From: Spirochaetota bacterium
GTDB lineage: Bacteria > Spirochaetota > Leptospiria > Turneriellales > Turneriellaceae
Assembly (NCBI GenBank): GCA_963205035.1
Contig: CAUJII010000029.1
Coordinates: 1 to 8,851, forward strand
Direction of reading: 5' to 3'
DNA length: 8,851 nt
A program made the translations under genes and the position numbers. The notes under the pieces were generated by a model that had not been told where the DNA came from, ran no database searches, and saw only the letters and a list, made by a program, of their open reading frames with translations. Positions 1-6,709 of this stretch are shown piece after piece (the first letter of the stretch is position 1; each line of letters starts with the position of its first letter).

Positions 1-2250
1 TTCGACCGCAACCGCGAGCGCTATGAATTTTTGCGTTGGGGGTCCGGCGCTTTTTCGAATTTTCAAGTCGTCCCTCCGGCTACCGGCATCGTCCACCAAG
101 TCAACTTAGAGTACCTCGCGAAGGTTGTGCAAACGCGCACGCATAACGGAGAAGTCGTCGCGTACCCCGACTCGTTGGTCGGCACCGATTCGCACACGAC
201 CATGATCAATGGTTTGGGAGTTTTAGGTTGGGGGGTCGGTGGCATCGAAGCGGAAGCTGTCATGCTTGAACAGCCCATCTACATGCTGCTCCCGGAAGTT
301 GTCGGCTTGGAGCTTAAGGGTTCTCTCCCCGAAGGCGCGACCGCGACAGACCTCGTGCTCACGGTGACAGAGATGCTTAGAAAACACGGCGTCGTCGGCA
401 AGTTTGTCGAGTACTTCGGCGAAGGGTTGCAGCACTTGACTCTGGCGGACAGAGCGACTTTAGGCAACATGTCACCCGAGTACGGCGCCACTGTCGGATT
501 TTTCCCCGTCGACAAAGAAGCCATCCGCTACATGCGACTGACAGGCCGCGATGAAAAACATATCGATCTTGTTGAGAAATACACCAAAGCACAGGGTCTC
601 TTCCGCGAAAGCGACGCGCCCGTTCCTGAATTTAGCTCGACTTTGACGCTCGATCTCGCAACGATTGTTCCTTCGATCGCAGGGCCGAAGCGCCCGCAAG
701 ACAGAATCGAGCTCAAGAGCGCAAAGTCGGCATTCCGCACAGCACTCGCCAATATTTTCAAGACTGAACCCGAAAAAACAGTTAAAGCGTCCAACGGCGT
801 CGAAGTCAAGAACGGCTCTGTCGTCATCGCTGCGATTACTTCGTGTACGAACACTTCCAATCCAACCGTCTTGGTGGCTGCGGGTTTGGTCGCTGCGAAG
901 GCAGCGGCAGCCGGGCTCAAAGTTCCGGCGGTTGTTAAGACATCCCTCGCCCCAGGATCGCGTGTGGTGACGAAGTACCTCGAAGCGGCGGGTTTACAAA
1001 AATCACTCGACTCGATTGGTTTTAATACGGTGGGTTATGGTTGCACGACGTGCATCGGAAACTCAGGCCCCTTAGCGCCGCCCATTTCTGAAGCCGTCAA
1101 TGCGAACAATTTGACAGTGACTGCAGTTTTGTCGGGCAACCGCAACTTTGAAGGGCGCATCCACGCAGACGTTAAGGCGAACTATCTCACTTCACCTCCA
1201 CTCGTTGTGGCGTATGCACTCGCCGGCACGATGGATTTCGACTTCCAAAACGAAAAAATTCAGGGCAAGGTCATGCTCAAAGACATTTGGCCTACGCAAA
1301 AAGAAATCAACGAGATGCTCGCCAAAGCCGTCACGTCTGATCTTTTTAAGAAAGAGTATGCGAATGTGTTCGACGGCAACAAGATGTGGAATGACATCAA
1401 GGTCGGTAAGGGTAATACATACCACTGGGATGAGAAATCGACGTACATTGCGAAACCCAACTACTTTGAAAATTTCTCTCTCAAAGAACCCGGAATACCA
1501 ACTCTCAAAGACTTGCGTTGCTTAGCGGTTTTTGCCGACTCGGTGACGACAGACCACATTTCGCCCGCAGGCGCCATTAAAAAAGACGGTCCTGCAGGCA
1601 AATACCTTCTTGCGCGCGGCGTCGAGCAAAAAGATTTTAATACGTATGGCGCAAGACGCGGCAACCACGAAGTCATGGTGCGCGGCACGTTCGCTAATAC
1701 ACGGATTAAGAATTTGATGACTGCACCCGATGCCGTACAAAACGGAAAAATCGACCTTACGAAAGTGCCCGAAGGGGGCAACACGGTGCACATCCCATCG
1801 GGAGAGAAGATGAGCATCTTCGATGCAGCGATGAAGTACATGGAAGCGGGTACTCCTCTTCTGGTACTTGCCGGAAAAGAGTATGGCACGGGTTCATCGC
1901 GCGACTGGGCGGCGAAAGGCCCCGCACTCCAAGGCATCAAAGTTGTCATCGCGGAGAGCTTCGAGCGCATCCACCGCTCCAACCTCATCGGCATGGGGAT
2001 TTTGCCCTTGCAGTTCAAAGACGGACAAAATGCGCAATCGTTGGGACTCGATGGGTCTGAGGTATTTAATATCGAAGGCTACGACAACAATCTCAAACCG
2101 CACTCCGACATTAAGGTTATGGCGAAGAAGAAAGACGGGTCTACTGTAAGTTTCGTGGCGATGAATCGTGTGGATACGCCGGTCGAGGTTGTGTACCTCA
2201 AGAACGGCGGTATCTTACACACGGTGTTGCGTAATTTGGGTAAGGCGTAG
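1..2250 (+). CDS. acnA: Aconitate hydratase (aconitase A), 5'-truncated by the window edge
   Basis: This enzyme interconverts citrate and isocitrate through cis-aconitate in the TCA cycle, in the cytoplasm, using a [4Fe-4S] cluster. The reading frame is open from base 1 (first residues FDRNRERYEF), so the start lies upstream. 749 residues are visible, against about 890 for the AcnA/IRP1 type, so roughly 140 N-terminal residues are missing. Numbering from the first visible residue, the cluster cysteines are C282 (SCTNTSNP) and C348 and C351 (GCTTCIGNSGPL). The conserved VVPPATGIVHQVNLEYLA block is near residues 23-40. The C-terminal swivel domain has DSVTTDHISPAGAI from about 513 and the substrate-binding GTGSSRDWAAKG around 629-640, followed by ESFERIHRSNLIGMGILPL. 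All catalytic motifs look intact. The AcnA/IRP1 type is favoured over AcnB by domain order (swivel at the C-terminus). A small membrane-protein gene follows after 52 bases. Confidence 0.96.
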   Translation, partial: FDRNRERYEFLRWGSGAFSNFQVVPPATGIVHQVNLEYLAKVVQTRTHNGEVVAYPDSLVGTDSHTTMINGLGVLGWGVGGIEAEAVMLEQPIYMLLPEVVGLELKGSLPEGATATDLVLTVTEMLRKHGVVGKFVEYFGEGLQHLTLADRATLGNMSPEYGATVGFFPVDKEAIRYMRLTGRDEKHIDLVEKYTKAQGLFRESDAPVPEFSSTLTLDLATIVPSIAGPKRPQDRIELKSAKSAFRTALANIFKTEPEKTVKASNGVEVKNGSVVIAAITSCTNTSNPTVLVAAGLVAAKAAAAGLKVPAVVKTSLAPGSRVVTKYLEAAGLQKSLDSIGFNTVGYGCTTCIGNSGPLAPPISEAVNANNLTVTAVLSGNRNFEGRIHADVKANYLTSPPLVVAYALAGTMDFDFQNEKIQGKVMLKDIWPTQKEINEMLAKAVTSDLFKKEYANVFDGNKMWNDIKVGKGNTYHWDEKSTYIAKPNYFENFSLKEPGIPTLKDLRCLAVFADSVTTDHISPAGAIKKDGPAGKYLLARGVEQKDFNTYGARRGNHEVMVRGTFANTRIKNLMTAPDAVQNGKIDLTKVPEGGNTVHIPSGEKMSIFDAAMKYMEAGTPLLVLAGKEYGTGSSRDWAAKGPALQGIKVVIAESFERIHRSNLIGMGILPLQFKDGQNAQSLGLDGSEVFNIEGYDNNLKPHSDIKVMAKKKDGSTVSFVAMNRVDTPVEVVYLKNGGILHTVLRNLGKA

Positions 2251-2302
2251 AGGATGTGCCGTAGATACCTTAAATATCTATAGCCGCCTAAAATCCGCCA
2301 AG

Positions 2303-2476
2303 ATGGACGATAAAGCGGCGCGTGAAATTGCGGCAATTTTTAACGAAGTTGTCTCGGAAAAGTTAGTCACAAAAACGGACTTGGAACGCGCCAAGCTTGA
2401 ACTCAAAATCTGGGTTACCGGCCTCATCGTTACACAAACGGGGCTTATCTTTGCCATGTTTAAGCTGCTCAAGTAA
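2303..2476 (+). CDS. Small coiled-coil plus C-terminal membrane-anchor protein (DUF1640/CCDC90-like)
   Basis: This encodes 57 residues starting MDDKAAREIAAIFNEVV. The frame is open further upstream into acnA, but those upstream codons read as arginine- and cysteine-rich out-of-frame acnA sequence, so the ATG at 2303 is the best start. Residues about 8-35 are charged and heptad-like (KLVTKTDLERAKLELK), suggesting a short coiled coil. Residues about 37-56 (WVTGLIVTQTGLIFAMFKLL) form one hydrophobic span at the very C-terminus. The pattern 'TK.DL..A.LELK.W..GL...Q..LI.A..KLL' resembles small bacterial proteins of the DUF1640/CCDC90 type, whose role in bacteria is unclear. No strong Shine-Dalgarno is seen. 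The 52-base gap from acnA on the same strand allows co-transcription. The family call comes from memory of the pattern, not a search. Confidence 0.6.
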   Translation: MDDKAAREIAAIFNEVVSEKLVTKTDLERAKLELKIWVTGLIVTQTGLIFAMFKLLK

Positions 2477-2492
2477 TTAGGTTTGGGAATAG

Positions 2493-2870
2493 TTACTCCA
2501 AAAACAGCGTCGCTTCGATTTCGACCGAAGCACCCTTGGGTAATGCCGCCACTTGTACCGTCGACCGCGCCGGCTTATGCTCCCGGAAGTGCTTTGCATA
2601 GACATCGTTCATTGCCTGGAAGTGCGCCAAATCGGTCATAAATACGGTGCACTTCACAACCCGGGAGAGACTTCCGCCTGCAGCTTCGCAGACCGCTTTA
2701 AGATTGGCGAAAATCTGCTCGGTTTGTTCCGTGACGCCACCCGCGACAAGGGCCCCGGTTTCCGGCGCAAGGGGTATTTGCCCTGAAAGGAAAACAAATT
2801 GTCCGGCGCGGACGGCTTGGGAGTAGGGGCCAACGGCGGCGGGTGCTTTTTGAGTAGTTATTACTTGCAT
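2493..2870 (-). CDS. ridA: RidA family reactive intermediate (enamine/imine) deaminase
   Basis: The 125 residues match the usual RidA (YjgF/YER057c/UK114) length. The family hydrolyses reactive 2-aminoacrylate-type enamines/imines released by PLP enzymes such as threonine dehydratase, giving 2-keto acids and ammonia; it works as a cytoplasmic homotrimer. Visible hallmarks are GPYSQAV (Y16), FLSGQIPL at 28-34, and the C-terminal signature PARSTVQVAALPKGASVEIEA, with the substrate-carboxylate-binding arginine R102 and the conserved glutamate E119. The start MQVITTQKAPAAVGPYSQ fits the family N-terminus. It is convergent with the small membrane-protein gene (16-base gap) and divergent from the hydrolase. 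Just upstream of ATG the strand reads TTTTCTTTGC with no clear Shine-Dalgarno. The family also includes members with other activities (Rid1-7), but the intact arginine supports true deaminase function. Confidence 0.93.
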   Translation of the reverse strand: MQVITTQKAPAAVGPYSQAVRAGQFVFLSGQIPLAPETGALVAGGVTEQTEQIFANLKAVCEAAGGSLSRVVKCTVFMTDLAHFQAMNDVYAKHFREHKPARSTVQVAALPKGASVEIEATLFLE

Positions 2871-2967
2871 GCAAAGAAAACGGAGTCTCGAAAGTACGGC
2901 GTCAAGTAAGAACCGGCTGTACGGGAACTATTAGACACCCTATTTATTAAATCTATTTGAGTTCTTT
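2871..2967. promoter_or_regulatory. Divergent intergenic region between ridA and the hydrolase
   Basis: This 97-base spacer separates two divergent starts, so promoters for both should lie here or just inside. It contains an RNA-foldable inverted repeat, GTACGGC (2894-2900) with GCTGTAC (2916-2922), seven pairs including one G-U. It also has an AT-rich stretch at 2939-2967. A TTGACA-like hexamer TAGACA (2932-2937) is followed 16 bases later by TATTTG (2954-2959). This -10 is poor, so the promoter is only a candidate; if real, its transcript would begin almost at the hydrolase ATG and be near-leaderless. Confidence 0.35.
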
Positions 2968-4104
2968 ATGTACGAGACAGTCTTGAGCCGGGTCAAACCT
3001 AAGGACAAAGGATTCAGCCACGATCTCAAAGACCAAGTGCTGACCAGCTTGGGTGCGGGCGCGGATCATTTCTTGCGCACGTTTCTTTCGACGCAAGTAC
3101 TACTCAGCAATGTTCCCCTCATCCCACGGCTGGTGCAAGGAAACTATCGAAAGAAATGGCAGTTTTACAAGAAAGCGGAGTTTGTTGAGAAATCCGAGAC
3201 ATTTTTCAAACCGCCCCAATGGCAAGAGCCCGTCGTTCGTCCGGCTCAGGCGATGCCGTTTGACCTACCCGATGCGATTTACGAAGATATTATTTTTCCA
3301 AGTGCGTTTGAACCGTTGAACCCTGAATACACAGCGGCCGAAATTTTTCCGCAAAAACAACCGCAAGCGTGTGCCCGGTTCATCCGTCATAAGGACGGTG
3401 CCGAACGGCCCACTCTCGTTGTCGTTCACGGTTTTGTGTTGGATGAATACGGTTTCAACGCGTCTCTTTTTGAAATCACGAAATTTTATCGTTTAGGTTT
3501 TAACATCCTCATGTACACAATGCCTTACCATGGCCCGCGCATGAAAGACCATGCAGCGTTCAGTGGCGACGGTTTTATGTTTTTCGACATTGCCCGCATA
3601 AACGAAAACGTCCGCTGGTCTGTGCACGATCTCACGCGCTTTATCGACTTCTTAGAGAAGCGCTCGAAGGCACCCATCGGCATGATGGGTTTCTCTTTGG
3701 GCGGCTTCCACACAGCGCTCATGGCGTCGCTCGACGATAGGCTCGCGTTTGCAATTCCTGTCGTGCCAGTCGTCACGCTTTTCAACGTTATCAAAGATTG
3801 GCAGCCAAGCGCTGGTCTGTTGCAGTTTTTCATCGATTTCTTGGGGATTGATAGAAACGAGATTCAAACGCTCTTGGCGCCTATTTCGCCGCTTTCAAGG
3901 CCCGTAAAACTCGATCAGAACCGTCTCTTCATCGTCGCGGGGACAGCCGACCGTATGGCGCATCCCGACCATGCACAGAGTCTGTGGGAGCACTGGAACG
4001 AACCCAACATCTATTGGTTCCCTGGAAACCATCTCGTGCATTTCGAGAAAGAAAATTACATGCGGAAAGTCGCTGCATTCCTTCGCGGGTTAGGTCTCTA
4101 CTAA
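2968..4104 (+). CDS. Alpha/beta hydrolase of unknown substrate (ABHD18/DUF2048-like)
   Basis: 378 residues. The C-terminal two thirds is a serine-hydrolase alpha/beta fold. A strand ending in the oxyanion-type HG is at 154-155 (LVVVHGFVLDEYGF). YHGPR is at 187-191. The nucleophile elbow GFSLGG puts Ser243 in place. GTADRM supplies the acid (Asp328), and GNHLVH supplies the histidine (His355 or His358). The spacing and motifs such as 'PIGMMGFSLGG' and 'PYHGPR' recall the ABHD18/DUF2048 group rather than classic lipases, a resemblance judged by eye. The first ~140 residues match nothing I recognise: a basic, mostly helical region (LIPRLVQGNYRKKWQFYKKA) with no clear signal peptide, so a cytoplasmic or membrane-associated protein is likely. 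No Shine-Dalgarno precedes the ATG; the upstream bases are TTGAGTTCTTT. The stop is two bases before trmD, suggesting co-transcription. The substrate is unknown. Confidence 0.8.
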   Translation: MYETVLSRVKPKDKGFSHDLKDQVLTSLGAGADHFLRTFLSTQVLLSNVPLIPRLVQGNYRKKWQFYKKAEFVEKSETFFKPPQWQEPVVRPAQAMPFDLPDAIYEDIIFPSAFEPLNPEYTAAEIFPQKQPQACARFIRHKDGAERPTLVVVHGFVLDEYGFNASLFEITKFYRLGFNILMYTMPYHGPRMKDHAAFSGDGFMFFDIARINENVRWSVHDLTRFIDFLEKRSKAPIGMMGFSLGGFHTALMASLDDRLAFAIPVVPVVTLFNVIKDWQPSAGLLQFFIDFLGIDRNEIQTLLAPISPLSRPVKLDQNRLFIVAGTADRMAHPDHAQSLWEHWNEPNIYWFPGNHLVHFEKENYMRKVAAFLRGLGLY

Positions 4105-4106
4105 TT

Positions 4107-4772
4107 GTGCAATTCCATGTCGTGACGCTCTTCCCCGAGTTTTTTGAAAGTCCCCTCAAAACTTCGCTTCTGGGTAAAGCCATCCAAAATGGCGTTTTGG
4201 GCGTCCAAACGGTCAATCCGAGGGACTTTACGCCGTATAAACACGGAAAAGTGGATGCTCCTCCCTATGGCGGGGGAGCCGGAATGGTCATGATGGTCGA
4301 ACCGATTGCGCGCGCGGTGGCATCTATCAAAGAAAGAGTGCCCGACACGCACACAATTCTTCTTTCTGCGCGCGGTCGCCTTTTTGATGCCGCGTATGCA
4401 AAAAAACTTAGCCAAGAGCGTACGAGCATCGCTCTCATCTGCGGGCACTACGAAGGGGTCGACGAGCGTGTTGCAGAGTGTGTCGCCAACGAGAGTTTGC
4501 GCATCGGCAACTACGTTCTTTCCGGCGGCGAAGTGGCTGCTCTCACCGTGATTGACTCCGTAGCGCGCAGGCTCGCTGGCTTCATGGGGAATTCCGAATC
4601 GTTGACGCATGAATCTTTTGACGAAGGTCTTTCTTTTGAGCACCCGCAGTACACGCGGCCTGAAGAATGGCAGGGGTTGAAAGTTCCCGAAGTGTTGCTT
4701 TCAGGCAACCATGCAAAAATCGATGCGTGGCGTAACGCAAAAGCGCAAGAAGACTCACCGCGTTTTACGTGA
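4107..4772 (+). CDS. trmD: tRNA (guanine37-N1)-methyltransferase TrmD
   Basis: TrmD methylates N1 of G37 next to the anticodon of tRNAs reading CUN, CCN and CGG codons, preventing +1 frameshifting. It is a cytoplasmic SPOUT dimer with a trefoil knot. I place the start at GTG 4107, giving MQFHVVTLFPEFF, the canonical N-terminus; the frame extends upstream only through antisense-like hydrolase sequence. Motifs: PYGGGAGMVMM (53-63), knot segments LSARGRLFD (86-94), CGHYEGVDERV (112-122), IGNYVLSGGE (133-142) and QYTRPEEWQGLKVPEVLLSGNHAKI (181-205). The residue before SF in the catalytic loop is glutamate (E169, HESFDEGL), where E. coli-type enzymes have aspartate. At 221 residues it is shorter than the usual ~240-255 and lacks the C-terminal R-x-T...RPDLL tail. 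A weak AGGT lies ~11 bases upstream, within the end of the hydrolase gene, suggesting coupled translation. Confidence 0.95.
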   Translation: MQFHVVTLFPEFFESPLKTSLLGKAIQNGVLGVQTVNPRDFTPYKHGKVDAPPYGGGAGMVMMVEPIARAVASIKERVPDTHTILLSARGRLFDAAYAKKLSQERTSIALICGHYEGVDERVAECVANESLRIGNYVLSGGEVAALTVIDSVARRLAGFMGNSESLTHESFDEGLSFEHPQYTRPEEWQGLKVPEVLLSGNHAKIDAWRNAKAQEDSPRFT

Positions 4773-4774
4773 GG

Positions 4775-4797
4775 TCTTCCTGAATCAAGTCAGAAGA
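4775..4797. repeat. Imperfect hairpin between convergent genes (possible weak terminator)
   Basis: TCTTCCTGA (4775-4783) pairs with TCAGAAGA (4790-4797) around a six-base loop: eight base pairs with one bulged C. It straddles the 12-base gap between the trmD stop and the convergent membrane-protein stop, where a bidirectional terminator would be expected. There is no T-run on either side, so intrinsic termination is doubtful. Confidence 0.3.
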
Positions 4798-5327
4798 ATG
4801 CCGAATTTCTCACGCGCAATCGCGACAAATAGGTTGAGATAAATAATTTGTAGGACCGCATAAACCACGAATTTTACCGGTGAAATGCGCAAGAGGGTTC
4901 GACCGGTGAAACCCTCTCCCGTTTCGGGTTTTAAGCTAAAATGGATGAGACTCGCAATCGCGGCAAGCGCTGCCGCGCCATAGAAGAGAGCTTTTACCCC
5001 CCCCGGCGGGACTCTGTCGAATAAAAGCGCACGAAAAAACTCGATGAAGTTCGGCGAGTCCATAAGGATAAAGTAAAGACCCGTGAGCACAAAATAGGTT
5101 CCCACCGGGCGAGGGTTTTCGTGCGGGTCGAAAAAGCGAAAAGCAAAAACTGGAAAAAGCACGATGACCAAGAGCACGGTGAGATAAGGCCCCCGTACTT
5201 TAATAATGTCTCGTGTGTGTTCCATCGCCAGGAGGATACCCAACGTCAGGGCGGCACAGGCAACAAGTGCGGGCACAAAGAGTCTATGTGCCGTTATGCT
5301 CTGCCAGATGTCGCGTGCTCGTCTCAT
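4785..5327 (-). CDS. Hypothetical five-span integral membrane protein
   Basis: 180 residues, not matched to a family I recognise. Hydrophobic stretches lie at about 16-35 (LFVPALVACAALTLGILLAM), 47-65 (PYLTVLLVIVLFPVFAFRF), 76-90, 112-130 (ALFYGAAALAAIASLIHF) and 150-171 (VVYAVLQIIYLNLFVAIA), so about five inner-membrane spans are predicted. The N-terminus is basic (MRRARDIW), favouring an inside orientation. No catalytic or metal-binding motif is obvious; the loop FFDPHENPRP (65-74) is the most polar internal segment. Its ATG overlaps the enolase TGA by four bases (ATGA), so translation is probably coupled and it is the last gene of the operon. An eight-G tract within codons 108-111 is a potential slippage site. 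It could be a small DUF-type membrane protein; the function is open. Confidence 0.75.
   Translation of the reverse strand: MRRARDIWQSITAHRLFVPALVACAALTLGILLAMEHTRDIIKVRGPYLTVLLVIVLFPVFAFRFFDPHENPRPVGTYFVLTGLYFILMDSPNFIEFFRALLFDRVPPGGVKALFYGAAALAAIASLIHFSLKPETGEGFTGRTLLRISPVKFVVYAVLQIIYLNLFVAIAREKFGILLT
4997..5004 (-). repeat. Homopolymer G8 tract inside the membrane-protein gene
   Basis: The plus strand carries eight consecutive C (G8 in the coding strand), encoding the Pro-Gly-Gly step at residues 108-111 (RVPPGGVK). Gain or loss of one base would shift the frame at about 60% of the protein. It is the longest homopolymer I noticed in the window. Confidence 0.9.
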
Positions 5328-6709
5328 TCTCTGTTCTTGAACGCAGCAATGCCGGGATAGAATGCGTCGCCTTGGAGCATCTCTTCGATGCGCAAGAGTT
5401 GGTTATATTTGGCAATGCGGTCTGTACGGCTCATTGAACCTGTTTTTATCTGCCCGGTCTCGGCGGCAACAGCGAGGTCTGCAATCGTCGTGTCTTCTGA
5501 CTCGCCCGAACGGTGCGACGCGATGCAGGTATAACCGTGCTTGCCCGCCAACGCCATCGTTTCAAAAGTCTCGGTCAATGTGCCGATTTGGTTCACTTTA
5601 ATGAGGATCGAGTTCGCAATCCCTTTCTGGATACCTTCGGCAAGGATTTTTTTATTGGTTACGAAGAGGTCGTCGCCGACAAGCTGGATTTTCTTACCCA
5701 ATTTGTCGGTTAGCCCTTTCCAGCCATCCCAGTCTTGCTCGGCCATGCCGTCTTCAAGCGAAACGATGGGGTACTTTGCACAATAATCGGCATAGAGGTC
5801 GATAAGTCCGGCTGCATCGAGCACCTTGCCCCCGTCGCCGTCGAGTTTATACGTATTGGCAGGCCGGTCACCGAGCGCAGTCGAGGTGTGGTCACCGCGC
5901 TTAGCCGAGGTGTGGTCACCGAGCGCAGTCGAGGTGAAGAACTCGCTCGAGGCGGCGTCCATCGCGATGAACGTGTCTTTGCCGGGCGCATAGCCCGCCT
6001 TCTCAATCGCCATCATCAGAAGGTCGAGGCCCTCGCGGTTCGATTTCACACTGGGAGCATAACCCCCTTCGTCGCCCACAGCGGTATTGTAATTTTTATT
6101 GTGTAGTACTTTTTTAAGAGCGTGAAAAATTTCAGCTCCCTGCCTTAAGCATTCGCTGAAAGAGTCGAATGCTACGGGAACAATCATGTACTCTTGAAAG
6201 TCGAGGTTGTTGTCCGCGTGCGCCCCACCATTGATGACGTTCATCATCGGCACGGGGAGCGTGCGCGAAAACGGCGAACCCAAGTAACGGAAGAGGGGTA
6301 ATCCCAAAAATTTGGCCGCCGCATGTGCCGTCGCCATCGAAACCGCGAGCATGCCGTTCGCGCCGAGGTTGGATTTATTCTCTGTGGCATCGAGTTGAAT
6401 CAGAATGCGGTCGACCTCGCGTTGGCTCAAACCATCGACCCCGACGAGGTGCGGGTGGATTTTCTCGTTGACGTTCGCGACGGCTCTAAGCACACCTTTG
6501 CCGCCGAAGCGCGTCTTGTCGCCCGCCGTAGCGTTGGGGTGAGACCCGTCGCGCAATTCCAGCGCTTCTCGGCTACCTGTCGAGGCACCCGAGGGAACTA
6601 TCGCACGCCCCATGTCGCCGCTTTCTAAAGTCACTTCGACTTCGACTGTTGGGTTTCCGCGTGAGTCGATCACTTCGCGCGCTTTCACATCTTCAATAAT
6701 TGCTGTCAT
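5324..6709 (-). CDS. eno: Enolase (phosphopyruvate hydratase) with an internal repeat insertion
   Basis: Enolase interconverts 2-phosphoglycerate and phosphoenolpyruvate in glycolysis/gluconeogenesis, using two Mg2+. All key residues are present: mobile loop PSGASTG (39-45), H164 (GGAHADN), E173, E214 (GDEGG), Mg ligands D251 (IAMD), E319 (SLED) and D346 (VGDD), catalytic K371 (ILIKVNQIGT), H399-R400-S401 and K422 (IKTGSMSR). The protein is 461 residues, about 25-30 longer than typical bacterial enolases. The excess is residues ~259-284, between ASSEFF and NTYKLDGDG, which read as three near-identical octapeptides (TSTALGDH, TSAKRGDH, TSTALGDR). Other bacteria have only ~5 residues in this loop. 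Since all active-site residues and the frame are kept, the enzyme is probably functional. The ATG overlaps the transporter's TGA (ATGA) and the stop overlaps the next gene's ATG, placing eno third in a four-gene operon. No real Shine-Dalgarno is seen, consistent with coupling. Confidence 0.97.
   Translation of the reverse strand: MTAIIEDVKAREVIDSRGNPTVEVEVTLESGDMGRAIVPSGASTGSREALELRDGSHPNATAGDKTRFGGKGVLRAVANVNEKIHPHLVGVDGLSQREVDRILIQLDATENKSNLGANGMLAVSMATAHAAAKFLGLPLFRYLGSPFSRTLPVPMMNVINGGAHADNNLDFQEYMIVPVAFDSFSECLRQGAEIFHALKKVLHNKNYNTAVGDEGGYAPSVKSNREGLDLLMMAIEKAGYAPGKDTFIAMDAASSEFFTSTALGDHTSAKRGDHTSTALGDRPANTYKLDGDGGKVLDAAGLIDLYADYCAKYPIVSLEDGMAEQDWDGWKGLTDKLGKKIQLVGDDLFVTNKKILAEGIQKGIANSILIKVNQIGTLTETFETMALAGKHGYTCIASHRSGESEDTTIADLAVAAETGQIKTGSMSRTDRIAKYNQLLRIEEMLQGDAFYPGIAAFKNRE
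5866..5937 (-). repeat. Three tandem 24-bp repeats inserted in frame in eno
   Basis: On the plus strand the units begin at 5866, 5890 and 5914, each opening GGTCACCG and closing GAGGTG. Units 1 and 3 are identical over 23 bases; the middle unit differs at four positions (GCGCTTAGCC in place of GAGCGCAGTC). Each unit can fold, CACCGA with TCG..GTG, with a small bulge. On the coding strand the core reads TCGACTGCGCTCGGTGA. From memory, this resembles the dispersed TCGACTnCGCTC-type palindromic repeats seen in several bacterial genomes, though I cannot verify that here. The 24-bp unit is a multiple of three, so the frame of enolase is preserved. Confidence 0.92.

Noticed and set aside
1461..2018. 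A 185-codon open frame antisense to aconitase
   Set aside because: Entirely within the conserved swivel domain of acnA, with no family resemblance.
2262..2280. AT-rich inverted repeat TAGATA...TATCTA after acnA, considered as a terminator
   Set aside because: Only six weak pairs and no T-run follows; it could easily be chance.
2254..2283. A 9-codon mini-ORF (MCRRYLKYL) three bases after the acnA stop, possible leader peptide for the small membrane gene
   Set aside because: Too short to support; no repeated regulatory codon and no attenuator hairpin follows.
2480..2502. TTTGG...CCAAA hairpin between the convergent small gene and ridA, considered as a bidirectional terminator
   Set aside because: Five strong pairs plus a wobble, overlapping the ridA stop, without a T-tract in either direction.
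3984..4106. Upstream extension of trmD into the hydrolase gene
   Set aside because: The family N-terminus (xxFxVVTLFPEFF) begins at GTG 4107; upstream residues are out-of-frame hydrolase sequence.
4101..4643. A 180-codon minus-strand frame opposite trmD
   Set aside because: Shadow of trmD; Arg/Lys-rich, no motif.
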